Of a DNA stretch of 64,000 nucleotides, positions 48,040-56,883 are shown one piece after another. Under the pieces are notes generated by a model. The model saw only the letters and a list, made by a program, of their open reading frames with translations, was not told the DNA's origin and did not search any database. The position numbers were made by a program, and so were the translations under genes. The stretch's first letter is position 1. Each line of letters opens with the position of its first letter. The stretch comes from DAIRUQ01 sp036803245 (lineage in GTDB: Bacteria > Chloroflexota > Anaerolineae > UBA1429): NCBI GenBank assembly GCA_036803245.1, contig DAIRUQ010000001.1, positions 1 through 64,000 on the forward strand. The letters are read 5' to 3'.

Positions 48040-50351
48040 GCCTGGTCCACCTTTTCCTGCGCGTGGTTCTTGCCGCAGGCGTTGCAGTGGTAATAGGGCC
48101 CATAACGCCCCTGCCGATGCTCCATGGCTTTTGCGCCACAGGCGGGACAGGGAGTCTCGACGGGCTCTGCTTTGCGGGCGCTTCCTAGCTTTTTCTGCGA
48201 CCAGTTCTTGTCGCACGCGGGGCAGTAAAGGTACTCGCCGTAACGGCCGCTGCGAGCCTCTAGCGGCTGCTTGCTACATTGGGGACACGCCGTCTGGCGC
48301 GCCAGCGTCTGGATCTGTTCGCTCAAGATGGGACGCGTGTTCTTGCAGGTAGGATAGTGCTCGCACCCCAGGAACTTGCGCCCCCGCCACTCGACCACCT
48401 TCATGCGGCCCCCGCACTTTTCGCATGTTTCACCCTGAGCATAGGTGTCCTCTGGCTCTGTGGGCGCGTCGGGCTGGCTCAGGTCCAGCAGGTAGCGGCA
48501 GTCTGGGTAGGTGGAACAGCCGAGGAACCGCCCCGCCTCGCTCACGCGCACGACGAGGGGGGCACCACACTGCGGGCACGGCTTGCCGCGGAGCTCCTCG
48601 GGCAAATCTGCCGCCAGAGCCTGGGCGACCGCCTCGGGCATCCGCTGCTTGGCGGCTCCCAATTGGGGCTCGAACAGCCTCCAGAAGGCGGCTAACATTT
48701 CGCCATAGGGCACCTCGCCGCGGGCGATACCGTCGAGCTGCTCCTCCATGCCTGCCGTATAGGCGACGCTCATGATGTCTGGGAACGTGGCCACCAGCGC
48801 ATCGCAGACCACGAACCCCAGGTCGGTGGGCTGGAGCTGCTTGTTCTCCTTGACCACATAGCCACGGTCTTGGATCACCCCAATAATCGAGGCATAGGTC
48901 GAGGGACGACCGATGCCGTGCTCCTCCAGCGCCCTGATCAGGCTGGTCTCGTTGTAGCGAGGCGGCGGCTGGGTAAAGTGCTGCTCAGGGAGGAGCTTGA
49001 TCAGGGTGAGGGCATCTCCCTTGGCCAACGGGGGCAGGGGCCGCTCCTCGGACTCTTTGCGGTCACGGGCGTCAGCATAGACTACCGTATAGCCCGCAAA
49101 GAGCAGCGATGATCCCGTGGCGCGAAAGAGGCAATCCGTGCCCGGGCTGATGTCGACGGTGACGGTGGCATAGAGCGCTGGCTTCATCTGGCTGGCCATA
49201 AAGCGACGCCAGATCAGGTCATAGACGCGTGCTTGCGGCTTGGTGAGATGCCTGGCCATGGCCTCGGGTGTGCGTTCGACCGAGGTGGGACGGATCGCCT
49301 CGTGAGCCTCTTGCGCGTTGGCAACCTTGGATCGGTAGCGTGGCGGGCGCTCGGGACGGTATTCCGCTCCCCAGGTGCGGTCGATGTACGCCTGGGCCTG
49401 CTGCTGGGCTTCAGGCGCCACGTGGGTGGCGTCGGTGCGCATGTAGGTGATCAAACCCACAGCCTCGCCATCTACCTCAATGCCCTCGTAGAGCTGCTGG
49501 GCCAGCCGCATGGTCTGGCGCGGCGATAGCCCCAGCCTGCTGGAGGCTGCCGCCTGGAGTGTACTGGTCACGAACGGGGGCCGAGGGTTGCGTCGGCGTT
49601 GACCCTTGCGGACCCCCTTGACGGTCCACGGAGCCCCCTCGAGCGTCTGGAGCAGGGCGTCTACCGCTTGCTTGCTGCCCAGGGCGGGCTTCTCGCCGCG
49701 GACACGGTAGAGCTTGGCTCGAAAGCTCCGATCGTCGCCTTGGCGGGCAAGCTCGGCCTCCAGCGTCCAGTACTCTTCGGGGACAAAGGCTCTGATGTCG
49801 CGCTCGCGCTCGACCACCAGTCGCAGCGCCACCGACTGTACCCTGCCTGCCGAGAGGGCCTTGCGAAAGCTCTTGGTGATGGCCCTGGTAAGGATGGGGC
49901 TGATCTTGTAGCCGACGAGGCGATCCAGGACGCGGCGCGCTTGCTGTGCGTCGATCAGGGCGCTATCTAGCGGCCGAGGCTCTGCGATGGCCTTGGTGAC
50001 GGCGCCCTTGGTGACTTGGTCAAAGCTGACGCGCAACGTTCGCTCGGGCGGGAGGTTGATGCTCTCGGCCACGTGCCAGGCGATGGCCTCCCCCTCACGA
50101 TCGGGGTCTGTGGCCAGGTACACCTGATCGGCGTGGCTGGCGGCTTGCTTGAGATCGGCGATCACCTTCCGCTTGGCCTCGGGCACCACATAGGTCGGCT
50201 GAAAGCCGCCATCGACATCGACGCCCAGTTCGCGCTGGGGTAGGTCGCGCACGTGGCCGACGGAGGCCTTGACGGCATAGCCCGATCCCAGGTACTTGGC
50301 GATGGTCTTGGCTTTGGCGGGCGACTCGACGATCACCAGCTTCTGGGACAT
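48036..50351 (-). CDS. topA: DNA topoisomerase I
   Basis: Type IA topoisomerase of 771 residues that relaxes negative supercoils. MSQKLVIVESPAKAKTIAKYLG is the TOPRIM start, YLATDPDREGEAIAWH contains the acidic metal site, and GLITYMRTDATHV has the active-site Tyr (near residue 300). The C-terminus has four zinc ribbons, each with CxxC pairs: CPQCGAPL, CEKCGGRM, CPQCSKQP and CPACGAKA; the last two resemble each other (SGRYGEYLYC and QGRYGPYYHC). The ATG follows GGAGG. A strong promoter (50399-50426) drives it. It converges on the HARE-HTH gene with shared stop bases. Chloroflexota TopA proteins with multiple ribbons are common. Confidence 0.97.
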   Translation of the reverse strand: MSQKLVIVESPAKAKTIAKYLGSGYAVKASVGHVRDLPQRELGVDVDGGFQPTYVVPEAKRKVIADLKQAASHADQVYLATDPDREGEAIAWHVAESINLPPERTLRVSFDQVTKGAVTKAIAEPRPLDSALIDAQQARRVLDRLVGYKISPILTRAITKSFRKALSAGRVQSVALRLVVERERDIRAFVPEEYWTLEAELARQGDDRSFRAKLYRVRGEKPALGSKQAVDALLQTLEGAPWTVKGVRKGQRRRNPRPPFVTSTLQAAASSRLGLSPRQTMRLAQQLYEGIEVDGEAVGLITYMRTDATHVAPEAQQQAQAYIDRTWGAEYRPERPPRYRSKVANAQEAHEAIRPTSVERTPEAMARHLTKPQARVYDLIWRRFMASQMKPALYATVTVDISPGTDCLFRATGSSLLFAGYTVVYADARDRKESEERPLPPLAKGDALTLIKLLPEQHFTQPPPRYNETSLIRALEEHGIGRPSTYASIIGVIQDRGYVVKENKQLQPTDLGFVVCDALVATFPDIMSVAYTAGMEEQLDGIARGEVPYGEMLAAFWRLFEPQLGAAKQRMPEAVAQALAADLPEELRGKPCPQCGAPLVVRVSEAGRFLGCSTYPDCRYLLDLSQPDAPTEPEDTYAQGETCEKCGGRMKVVEWRGRKFLGCEHYPTCKNTRPILSEQIQTLARQTACPQCSKQPLEARSGRYGEYLYCPACDKNWSQKKLGSARKAEPVETPCPACGAKAMEHRQGRYGPYYHCNACGKNHAQEKVDQA

Positions 50352-50374
50352 GGGCCTCCTCGTGGCTAGCGGCC

Positions 50375-50426
50375 TTGGCGACGATCCTCCACCCGTCTAT
50401 TATAGAGTCGCTACCAAGCTTCTCAA
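50375..50426. promoter_or_regulatory. overlapping divergent promoters of topA and the URO-D-like gene
   Basis: Minus strand: TTGAGA (50421-50426), 16 bp, TATAAT (50399-50404), for topA. Plus strand: TTGGCG (50375-50380), 17 bp, TATTAT (50398-50403), for the URO-D-like gene. The two -10 elements occupy the same six to seven bases, so the promoters should exclude each other. Confidence 0.6.
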
Positions 50427-50466
50427 GGTAGTATCAGGGGCGTGGATAACCGTCAGGAGGAACGTG

Positions 50467-51477
50467 ATGGGATTGACGCCGCGAGAGCGCGTGTATCGGA
50501 CGTTGCGGTTCGAGCCAGTAGACCGTGTGGCGCGCGATGTCTGGACGCTGCCAGCCCTCTACGAAGGGCGGCGTGAGCAGGTCGAGGCGCTGCTGCGCCA
50601 GTATCCGTCGGACTTTGGCCCCTCGGGCTATGTCGATCCTGTGGATGAGTCGCCTCTCTATGAGCCAGGTGAGTGGACCGACCAATGGGGCAGCACGTGG
50701 GTCAACATCCAGCGCGGCATGATCGGGGAGGTCAAGCGGCCCGCCATCCAGGAGTGGTCCGAGCTGGATCACTGGCAGCCGCCCAACTGGGTGCTGGGCA
50801 AGGGGTTCGAGCAGGTGAACCGGACCTGCGCTTCGCACGATCGCTTTGTGCTGTTGGGATTGCCGCGACCCTTTGAGCGGTTACAGTTCGTGCGCGGGCC
50901 CGAGAACGTCTACCACGACCTAGGCTGGGGGGTGCCCGAGATCTTCAAGCTGCTGGAGATGATCCACGAGCACTATATGGCGCATCTGGAGCATATTGTC
51001 GCCACCGACGTGGACGGCATCTCTTTTATGGATGACTGGGGATCGGCCAAGTCGCTGCTGATCTCGCCACGGATGTGGGCCGCCTATTTCAAGCCGCTCT
51101 ACCGCGACTATTGTGACTTGGCCCACGCGCATGGCAAGGCCGTCTTTATGCACTCGGATGGGTACATTCTCGATATCTATGAGCATCTGATCGAGATCGG
51201 GGTGGATGCCATCAACTCGCAGCTGTTCATTATGCCCATCGAAGAGATCGGGGAGCGGTTCAAGGGCCGCATCACCTTCTGGGGCGAGCTGGACCGACAG
51301 CACGTGCTCCCCTTTGGTTCCCCCGATGATGTACGCGCCGCCGTGCAACGCGTGCGTGACGCCCTGGGCGACGAAAAGGACGGCGGCGTCATCGGCCAGG
51401 CCGAGTTCAACAAGGACGTGTCGCTGGAGAACATGCGCGCCTTTTTCGAGGCTTGGTGGGGCGAGCCAGAGAGCTAG
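50467..51477 (+). CDS. uroporphyrinogen decarboxylase (URO-D) family protein
   Basis: A 336-residue TIM-barrel protein beginning MGLTPRERVYRTLRFEPVDRV, the typical start of URO-D-like and methyltransferase-MtaA-like proteins. Later segments FMDDWGSAKSLLISPRMW and KAVFMHSDGYILDIYEHLIEIGVDAIN resemble the conserved barrel strands; the H-x-D-G strand is a feature of the corrinoid-linked branch. It is not heme-specific HemE. ATG 50467 has AGGAGG five bases upstream; GTG 50464 is possible. It diverges from topA and is the sole gene of its transcript before the convergent aspartokinase. It is only moderately similar to the URO-D-like protein at 21452. Substrate unknown. Confidence 0.82.
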   Translation: MGLTPRERVYRTLRFEPVDRVARDVWTLPALYEGRREQVEALLRQYPSDFGPSGYVDPVDESPLYEPGEWTDQWGSTWVNIQRGMIGEVKRPAIQEWSELDHWQPPNWVLGKGFEQVNRTCASHDRFVLLGLPRPFERLQFVRGPENVYHDLGWGVPEIFKLLEMIHEHYMAHLEHIVATDVDGISFMDDWGSAKSLLISPRMWAAYFKPLYRDYCDLAHAHGKAVFMHSDGYILDIYEHLIEIGVDAINSQLFIMPIEEIGERFKGRITFWGELDRQHVLPFGSPDDVRAAVQRVRDALGDEKDGGVIGQAEFNKDVSLENMRAFFEAWWGEPES

Positions 51478-51483
51478 CTCGCC

Positions 51484-52875
51484 CTAGAGCCCAAGCTGGC
51501 TGTGCACATAGGGCACCACGCGGGCCACGTCCTCGTCTGGCAGGATGAATGAGATGCTCCCGCCGCTGGCCGCCTGGGCCACCGCGATCACCCGCTGGCG
51601 CAGCGCCCCCAGCGCGGCAAAGGCGCAGCTGGTTACCTCGGGGGCGCGCTCCCGGGGCATGCCTACCACCGACACCGACGCAACCTGCTGTCGGGTGGCA
51701 ATGTCCGCCAGCAGCCCGGCTCGGGCGTCGTGCTCGAACTCGCGTGTGAGCAGGCGCAGGCCATGCTGCTCATCAGAGGCGCGCACCAGCAGGTTCAGGC
51801 TGCGTTCGGTAAACGACTGGGCGAACATGAGCACGTCCACCCCTGCCTCTGCCAGCCTGTGTAGCGCTCGTGATGCCATCTGGACCGTCCAGCCACGCCC
51901 GTTGCCCGAAAGGCGGATCAGGCACAGGCCCTCGGTGGAGAGGATGGCTGGCGCGATGGCACGATCTGGCGATGGCATGGTGACGACCGCCGTGCCCGGA
52001 TCCTCGGGCGCATAGCTGTTCAAGATCGACAGGCGGATGCCCCGTTCGGCCAGCGGCGCCACCGTCTTGGGGTGGAGCACGTCGGCCCCAAAGTAGGCCA
52101 GCTCGGCTGCCTCTTCATAAGATAGCTCCCGCAGAACCGTGGCCTCTGGCACCAGCTTGGGGTCAGCGGTCAGAATACCATTGACGTCGGTCCAGATTTC
52201 GACGGTGTCAGCATCCAGAACCACTCCAAGCACAGCGGCGGAATAGTCGCTGCCGCCGCGTCCTAGCGTCGTCGTAACGCCTGCAGCAGTCGATCCGATA
52301 TAGCCGGTTACCACAGGGACGACGCCGGTGGCCAACAGCGGGCCCAGGCGCGCCGTAGCCTTGCGGCGGGTGGCTGCCATGTCGGGCGTGGCGCTGCCGT
52401 GCTCGTCATCCGTCTCGACGATCTCTGTCGCGCTGATAGCCTCGGAGGCGATGCCGCGCGCCCGCAGAAAGGCCGCCAGTATGCGGCTGGAGAGCTGTTC
52501 GCCAATCGAAGCCACCGCATCGTTGCCACGCATGGTGAACTCGCCCAAGGTGGCGATGCTAGCACACAGCCGGCCGTAGCTAGCCAGCTGCTCCTGGATG
52601 GTCCCGATGAGCTGGTCTCGTTCGCTGCTAGGTTCGAGCAGCGCCTCGACGGTGGCTAGGTGGCGCGATTCCAGCTCTGCGTGGACTTGCTGATACAGCC
52701 CAACCCGCCCGTCCGCCGCGGCACGGGCGCCCTCGATCAGGGCGCTGGTGGTGCGACTCATGGCCGATACGACCACGACCAGCGGCTGATCCAAACGCGT
52801 GGCGATGACGTCGGCGGTAGCGATAAAGCGCTCAGCAGAGCCGACCGACGTCCCCCCGAACTTGGCTACTAGCAT
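51484..52875 (-). CDS. lysC: aspartate kinase
   Basis: Phosphorylates aspartate as the first step to lysine, threonine and methionine. The 463-residue protein has MLVAKFGGTSVGSAERF at the N-terminus, GRGGSDYSAAVLGVVLDAD, EIWTDVNGILTADPKL and YEEAAELAYFGADVLHPKT, all standard for aspartokinases, with a C-terminal ACT region for feedback (SSVSVVGM-like strands). No fused homoserine dehydrogenase is present. It lies 4 bp after the PLP enzyme gene and so is under the same SAM riboswitch, which ties aspartate entry to methionine supply. Which end product inhibits it cannot be read. Confidence 0.95.
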   Translation of the reverse strand: MLVAKFGGTSVGSAERFIATADVIATRLDQPLVVVVSAMSRTTSALIEGARAAADGRVGLYQQVHAELESRHLATVEALLEPSSERDQLIGTIQEQLASYGRLCASIATLGEFTMRGNDAVASIGEQLSSRILAAFLRARGIASEAISATEIVETDDEHGSATPDMAATRRKATARLGPLLATGVVPVVTGYIGSTAAGVTTTLGRGGSDYSAAVLGVVLDADTVEIWTDVNGILTADPKLVPEATVLRELSYEEAAELAYFGADVLHPKTVAPLAERGIRLSILNSYAPEDPGTAVVTMPSPDRAIAPAILSTEGLCLIRLSGNGRGWTVQMASRALHRLAEAGVDVLMFAQSFTERSLNLLVRASDEQHGLRLLTREFEHDARAGLLADIATRQQVASVSVVGMPRERAPEVTSCAFAALGALRQRVIAVAQAASGGSISFILPDEDVARVVPYVHSQLGL

Positions 52876-52879
52876 GGGC

Positions 52880-54118
52880 TTATCCCTCCGCGTGCGCTTT
52901 TTGGGGCGTTACGGCATCGAGCGCCTGTTCGAGGTCGCCGATCAGGTCGTCGGCGTCCTCAATCCCCGCGGCATAGCGCACCAGCTCACCGGGGATGCCG
53001 ATAGCTTGGCGCTCCTCCTCGGTGAGGGCAAAGTGGGACATCAACGCCGGCTGCTCCACGATGCTCTCCACGCCTCCGAGGCTGGGCCCCATGTAGGGGA
53101 GCTGGAGCGCGTCGATGAAACGGGCGGTGCCCTCCAGATCGGTGCGTAGGGCAAAGGTCACCACGCCACCATAGCCCTTCATCAGGCGGCGGGCGATCTC
53201 GTGGTCGGGATGGGTGCACAAGCCAGGGTACCACACCTGGGCCACGGCGGGATGCGACAGCAGGAACTCGGCCAAGCGCTGGCCGTTCTCGTTGTGACGA
53301 GCCACGCGCAGGCTCAAGGTCTTGAGGCCGCGCAGCAGCAGATAGAGCATCTGCGGGTCGGGCACGCCACCGAGCACATTGTTGCCCTCGCGGAGCGTGG
53401 CGATCAGTTCCGCATTGCCAGCAGCAACGCCGGCCAACAGGTCGTTGTGCCCGCCCAGGTATTTTGTGGCGCTGTGGATGACCAAGTCTACCCCATGCTC
53501 CAGGGGACGCAGGTTGAGAGGGGTGGCAAAGGTGGCATCAATGATGCTGACCACCCCATGCTGCCTGGTGATCGCGGTCAGCTGGTCGAGGTCGGGCACC
53601 CGGAGGTAGGGGTTGGTGGGGGCTTCGGTAACGAGCAGGCGGGTGTTGGGCTGGATAGCCGCCTCCACAGCCTCCATGTCGTCCGGTTCCACCACGGCGC
53701 ACTCGACGCCCAGCCGCGCCAAAAACTCGAGGGCGAACTGGCGGGTCTTGCGGTAGCAGTCCGATGTCAGGACGATCTGATCGCCTGTATGCAGGAGGGT
53801 GAGCAGGGTGGAGGTAATGGCCGACATCCCGCTGGAATGCACCAGCGCTCTCTCTGCGCCCTCTAGCGCGGCCAGCTTGCGCTCTACGGTCTCCTGGAGG
53901 GGGTTCCCGTAGCGCCCATATTCGCCGCGGAGGGGCTCTAGGCCTTGCTCCTTGCGCAGCATGTGCGCCCGCAGCGCGGCGGTGTCCTCAAAGCAGTAGG
54001 TGGAGGTCTGGACGATGGGCATGGTTAGCGCGCCAAAAGGCTTCTGGTGACTCTCGCCGGCGTGTACGCTTTGGGTCGAGGCCCCGCCGTTGGCGGACGG
54101 TTTGGGCGCGGTGAACAT
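52880..54118 (-). CDS. PLP-dependent Cys/Met metabolism enzyme (cystathionine gamma-synthase/lyase type)
   Basis: A fold-type I PLP enzyme of 412 residues. GASTQSVHAGE, TSTYCFEDTAAL and GRYGNP are N-terminal markers; SSGMSAITSTLL holds the PLP phosphate; DATFATPLNLRPLEHGVDLV carries the conserved Asp; HSATKYLGGHNDLLAG carries the Lys that binds PLP. The C-terminal PSLGGVESIVEQPALMSH is typical of cystathionine gamma-synthase and lyase. MetB- versus MetC- or O-acetylhomoserine-type activity is unclear; gene control by a SAM riboswitch supports a methionine-biosynthesis role. Start ATG 54118 with GAGGAGGTAG upstream; the frame beyond this runs over riboswitch DNA and is not used. Confidence 0.9.
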   Translation of the reverse strand: MFTAPKPSANGGASTQSVHAGESHQKPFGALTMPIVQTSTYCFEDTAALRAHMLRKEQGLEPLRGEYGRYGNPLQETVERKLAALEGAERALVHSSGMSAITSTLLTLLHTGDQIVLTSDCYRKTRQFALEFLARLGVECAVVEPDDMEAVEAAIQPNTRLLVTEAPTNPYLRVPDLDQLTAITRQHGVVSIIDATFATPLNLRPLEHGVDLVIHSATKYLGGHNDLLAGVAAGNAELIATLREGNNVLGGVPDPQMLYLLLRGLKTLSLRVARHNENGQRLAEFLLSHPAVAQVWYPGLCTHPDHEIARRLMKGYGGVVTFALRTDLEGTARFIDALQLPYMGPSLGGVESIVEQPALMSHFALTEEERQAIGIPGELVRYAAGIEDADDLIGDLEQALDAVTPQKAHAEG

Positions 54119-54197
54119 GATAGGGCTACCTCCTCTGTGGCAAGAGCTTACACGGGACATGACGAGGAGGTTAGGGGCCGCAGGGCGCTGCATTTCC

Positions 54198-54243
54198 AAA
54201 GAAAACAGCCACCTTGTCGGCTTCCGGGCAGATAAGGTGGCTG
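54198..54243 (-). terminator. riboswitch-controlled intrinsic terminator
   Basis: 10-bp arms (54206-54215 and 54234-54243; CAGCCACCTT) followed on the minus strand by TTTTCTTT. It lies between the SAM-I aptamer and the PLP enzyme gene, about 80 bp before the start codon, as expected of an expression platform. Confidence 0.9.
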
Positions 54244-54267
54244 CATGCAGCGGACTGCTTGCAGAGC

Positions 54268-54420
54268 CTCTCATCTTTCAGCCACCCCCGCGGGGGGCTG
54301 CCGGACTTGGCACCTATGCACTGCGAAGCGTCGCCGGCTAGTGCCGGATGAGGTTGACGCCCGCAGCTCGCGGTTGCCGAGGTTTCACAGGGCCGATCCC
54401 TCCACCTCTCTCGATAAGAG
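54268..54420 (-). ncRNA. SAM-I riboswitch (S-box) aptamer
   Basis: Read on the minus strand, the element opens with CTCTTATCGAGAGAGG, then GTGGAGGGATCGGCCC, TGTGAAACCTCGGCAACC and AGGTGCCAAGTCC, and closes with GAAAGATGAGAG. The P1 stem pairs CTCTTATC (54413-54420) with GATGAGAG (54268-54275). These are the invariant core segments of the SAM-I class. Downstream lies a terminator with a U tract, so SAM binding should stop transcription of the PLP enzyme and aspartokinase genes. The same leader has its own promoter, TTGACG with a 17-bp spacing to TAGACT (54450-54478). Confidence 0.97.
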
Positions 54421-54449
54421 CTTGCCGAGCTACTATTCAGTTACGGGCG

Positions 54450-54478
54450 AGTCTAGCACGGAGAGGCGGCGTCGTCAA
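54450..54478 (-). promoter_or_regulatory. predicted promoter for the SAM-riboswitch operon
   Basis: On the minus strand TTGACG (54473-54478), 17 bp, TAGACT (54450-54455). The transcript would start a few bases before the aptamer. Confidence 0.75.
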
Positions 54479-54486
54479 AGCAACGG

Positions 54487-54515
54487 TTGACACGGCGCAA
54501 GAGCCGGCATACGCT
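54487..54515 (+). promoter_or_regulatory. predicted promoter for the LOG family gene
   Basis: TTGACA (54487-54492), 17 bp, TACGCT (54510-54515), 31 bp before the GTG. It is back to back with the riboswitch promoter; the 428-bp region 54119-54546 is wholly accounted for by these signals. Confidence 0.55.
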
Positions 54516-54546
54516 GCAGCCAGAATAGTGGCCATGGAGGTGACGG

Positions 54547-55116
54547 GTGCGGGTCTGTGTGTTCTGCTCGTCCAGCGATGCGGTGGACGGTTGCTACCGC
54601 GACGCCGCTCTCCGCCTTGGGGAGCAACTGGGCGCGGCCGGCCATGAGCTGATCTATGGGGGTGCGGGGACGGGATTGATGCGCGCCGTTGCCCTAGGAG
54701 CTGCTTCTCAAGGGGGGCACGTCACCGGCATCATGCCCCGCGGCATGGTGGACTATGGCCTGGCTTACGAGGGCCTCGACGAGCTGGTCGTCACCGAGTC
54801 CATGGCCGAGCGCAAGACCGAGATGGAACGTCGGGCCGATGCATTCGTGGTTCTGCCAGGGGGATTTGGCACACTGGAGGAGCTGTTCGAGGTGCTGGTG
54901 GCCAAGCAGTTGGGCGAGCTGCGGGCTCCGGTGTTGCTGGTCAACGTGCGGGGCTATTGGGATCGATTGCTGGATGTGATGGAGCAGTTCTACGCGTTGC
55001 GCTTTGCCAAGGAAGCTTTCCGCGCCCTCTATGCCGTGTGTGACGACGCGGACGAGGTTGTAGCCCGTTTCGAGGATGATTCCCCAGCGGAGGCCCTGCC
55101 CGACAAGTGGTTCTAG
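54547..55116 (+). CDS. LOG family protein (cytokinin riboside 5'-monophosphate phosphoribohydrolase-like)
   Basis: A Rossmann-fold protein of 189 residues. VRVCVFCSSSDAVDGCYRD is the start, IYGGAGTGLMRAVALGA the nucleotide-binding region, and LPGGFGTLEELFEVL contains the PGGxGTxxE catalytic motif of LOG proteins. MAERKTEMERRAD supplies the Arg/Glu residues typical of the active site. LOG enzymes cleave nucleoside monophosphates to base and ribose phosphate; in bacteria this is usually nucleotide salvage or unknown rather than plant hormone activation. The GTG start has GGAGG upstream. It is a single-gene transcript and convergent with murJ. Confidence 0.9.
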   Translation: MRVCVFCSSSDAVDGCYRDAALRLGEQLGAAGHELIYGGAGTGLMRAVALGAASQGGHVTGIMPRGMVDYGLAYEGLDELVVTESMAERKTEMERRADAFVVLPGGFGTLEELFEVLVAKQLGELRAPVLLVNVRGYWDRLLDVMEQFYALRFAKEAFRALYAVCDDADEVVARFEDDSPAEALPDKWF

Positions 55117-55129
55117 GGCAGGGTTGACG

Positions 55130-56764
55130 CTAGGTGCGGCTCAATCGGCGCCGGGCCATGGCCAGCAGATACTCGAACTCGCTGATGCGGGCCAAGCGCG
55201 CGGCCACGGCAAAGGCGGCCAGGCCGGCCACGCCGGGAATGCCCACCATCAAGACCTCACGGACCAGCCCGCCGCCCCCGACGAAGCGATCACAGGCCAC
55301 CCAGGTCAGCCAGGCCACGGCCCCCAGCGCCAACGATGCGGCGGCCGATTTGTAGGCCGCCTTGGCGACCCCGTAACCCCGCAATCCCTGGTACTTTTTC
55401 CCGAACCAGATCAGCATGAGCCAGGCGTGCCCCGCCAACTGGGCGGCGTTGGCGAGCACGAGTCCCAAAAAGCCCCACCCGAAGACAAACGCGCAGAGCG
55501 GCCCCACCAGCAAATAGATGCCCACCGCGGCGATGCCCACCATCACCGGCGTGACCGTATCTTTCTGGGCATAAAAGGCAAAGACCAACGGCAGGTCGAT
55601 GGCCGAAAAGGGTAGGCCGATCAGGTAGATGCGCAAGGCGGCCAGGGTTTGGGCGGTCGACTGCGGCCCAAAGGCGCCGTGCTCATAGATCAGCTCGATG
55701 ATCGGACGCCCCAGGGCCAAAAGCCCCACCCCGGCCGGGATGATCAGCACCAATACCAGCCGCAGCCCCTGAGAGAGGGTCACGCGGAACTGGTGCAGGT
55801 CTGTGCTGGCGTCGATCTGTGACAGCGACGGAAGCACAGCCAAGGAGATTGCCATCGAGACCAGGCCCAATGGTAGCTGGATCAAGTAGGTGGCCTTGGC
55901 CATCCAGGTGATGGCCTCTTGCGCCGTCTGGGACGCAAAGCGGCGATCGATGAGGATGCCGACATTTGCGACAACGATGCTGAGCAGGACGGGCGCGTAC
56001 AGCTTGAGGATGCGCCCGATGACGGGATGATCGAAACGCAGGCAGGGCACGAGACGGGTGCCGCGCAAGCCTGGCAGCTGTACGAGGAGCTGGATTCCCG
56101 CAGCCAGAAGCACGCCAACACTGAGGCTCCGAATGCCCATGAGATCGGCCAGCAGCAGCACGCCCAGGATCATCCCCAGGTTGTGGGCCGGTGCACCCAT
56201 GGACGGGTAGATGAACCGCTTGCGGGCATAGTGATAGGCTTGGATGATGCCGGACATGCCATAGATCAGGACGGCTGGCACGATCAACCGGGTTAGCCGG
56301 ACGCCCAAGGCGCGCGTGGCTGGATCTAGCCCGGGTAGCAGCAGCGCGGTGACAGGGCCGGCGGTCAGTTCCAGCAGAAGCACGGTGACGACGAGGACGA
56401 TGCCGCCCAACGAGAGCAAGAGCGAGAGGATGCGGTCCAGCTCCTCTTTGCGCTCGGGCGTGGCATACTCGCTGAGAACCGGGACCAAAGCGGCGCTGAG
56501 CATGCCGCCCACCAGCAGCTCGTAGACCATCTTGGGAATGCCGCTGACGGCGTCCCAGGCAGAGGTGGCGGCCGTGGCGCCAAAGGTGCCGGCGATGAGT
56601 GCCTCGCGCGCCAAGCCCAGCACCCGGCTGCCGATGTTGCCGGCGGCGTTGATGCCGGCCGACCGGGCCAGCTCCCCTACCTCGCTGGGAGCCGCCACGG
56701 GAGGCGCCGTCACCACGGCGTCAGCATCAAAGGTGGGGGTCGGGGTTAGCAACGAGTCTGGCAT
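55130..56764 (-). CDS. murJ: lipid II flippase MurJ
   Basis: An integral membrane protein of about 544 residues that moves lipid II across the membrane for wall synthesis. It starts with a 45-residue cytoplasmic tail, then about 14 hydrophobic segments. The MviN/MurJ signature is visible: NIGSRVLGLAREALIAGTFGATAATSAWDA at the front, and the FAFYAQKDTVTPV segment, common to MurJ proteins, about two-thirds along. The start at 56764 (MPDSLL) lacks a clear ribosome-binding site; the frame to 56824 is possible but starts within a hairpin region. Three separated wall genes (PBP, two deacetylases, murJ) lie in the window, though not linked in one operon. Confidence 0.92.
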   Translation of the reverse strand: MPDSLLTPTPTFDADAVVTAPPVAAPSEVGELARSAGINAAGNIGSRVLGLAREALIAGTFGATAATSAWDAVSGIPKMVYELLVGGMLSAALVPVLSEYATPERKEELDRILSLLLSLGGIVLVVTVLLLELTAGPVTALLLPGLDPATRALGVRLTRLIVPAVLIYGMSGIIQAYHYARKRFIYPSMGAPAHNLGMILGVLLLADLMGIRSLSVGVLLAAGIQLLVQLPGLRGTRLVPCLRFDHPVIGRILKLYAPVLLSIVVANVGILIDRRFASQTAQEAITWMAKATYLIQLPLGLVSMAISLAVLPSLSQIDASTDLHQFRVTLSQGLRLVLVLIIPAGVGLLALGRPIIELIYEHGAFGPQSTAQTLAALRIYLIGLPFSAIDLPLVFAFYAQKDTVTPVMVGIAAVGIYLLVGPLCAFVFGWGFLGLVLANAAQLAGHAWLMLIWFGKKYQGLRGYGVAKAAYKSAAASLALGAVAWLTWVACDRFVGGGGLVREVLMVGIPGVAGLAAFAVAARLARISEFEYLLAMARRRLSRT

Positions 56765-56826
56765 CTGGTGATCACACCGCTTCCATGGAGGGGCCAGGGT
56801 TCGTCTCGCGCGCAGACACGGCACCG

Positions 56827-56862
56827 CAAAAGAGGAGGGGGCGGGTTCTCACTCGCCCCCTC
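56827..56862 (-). terminator. intrinsic terminator after the aminotransferase gene
   Basis: 9-bp arms GAGGGGGCG (56835-56843) and CGCCCCCTC (56854-56862), then on the minus strand CTCTTTTGC. It lies 22 bp after the stop at 56884. Confidence 0.75.
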
Positions 56863-56883
56863 GGTTACCAGCGATACCACACG

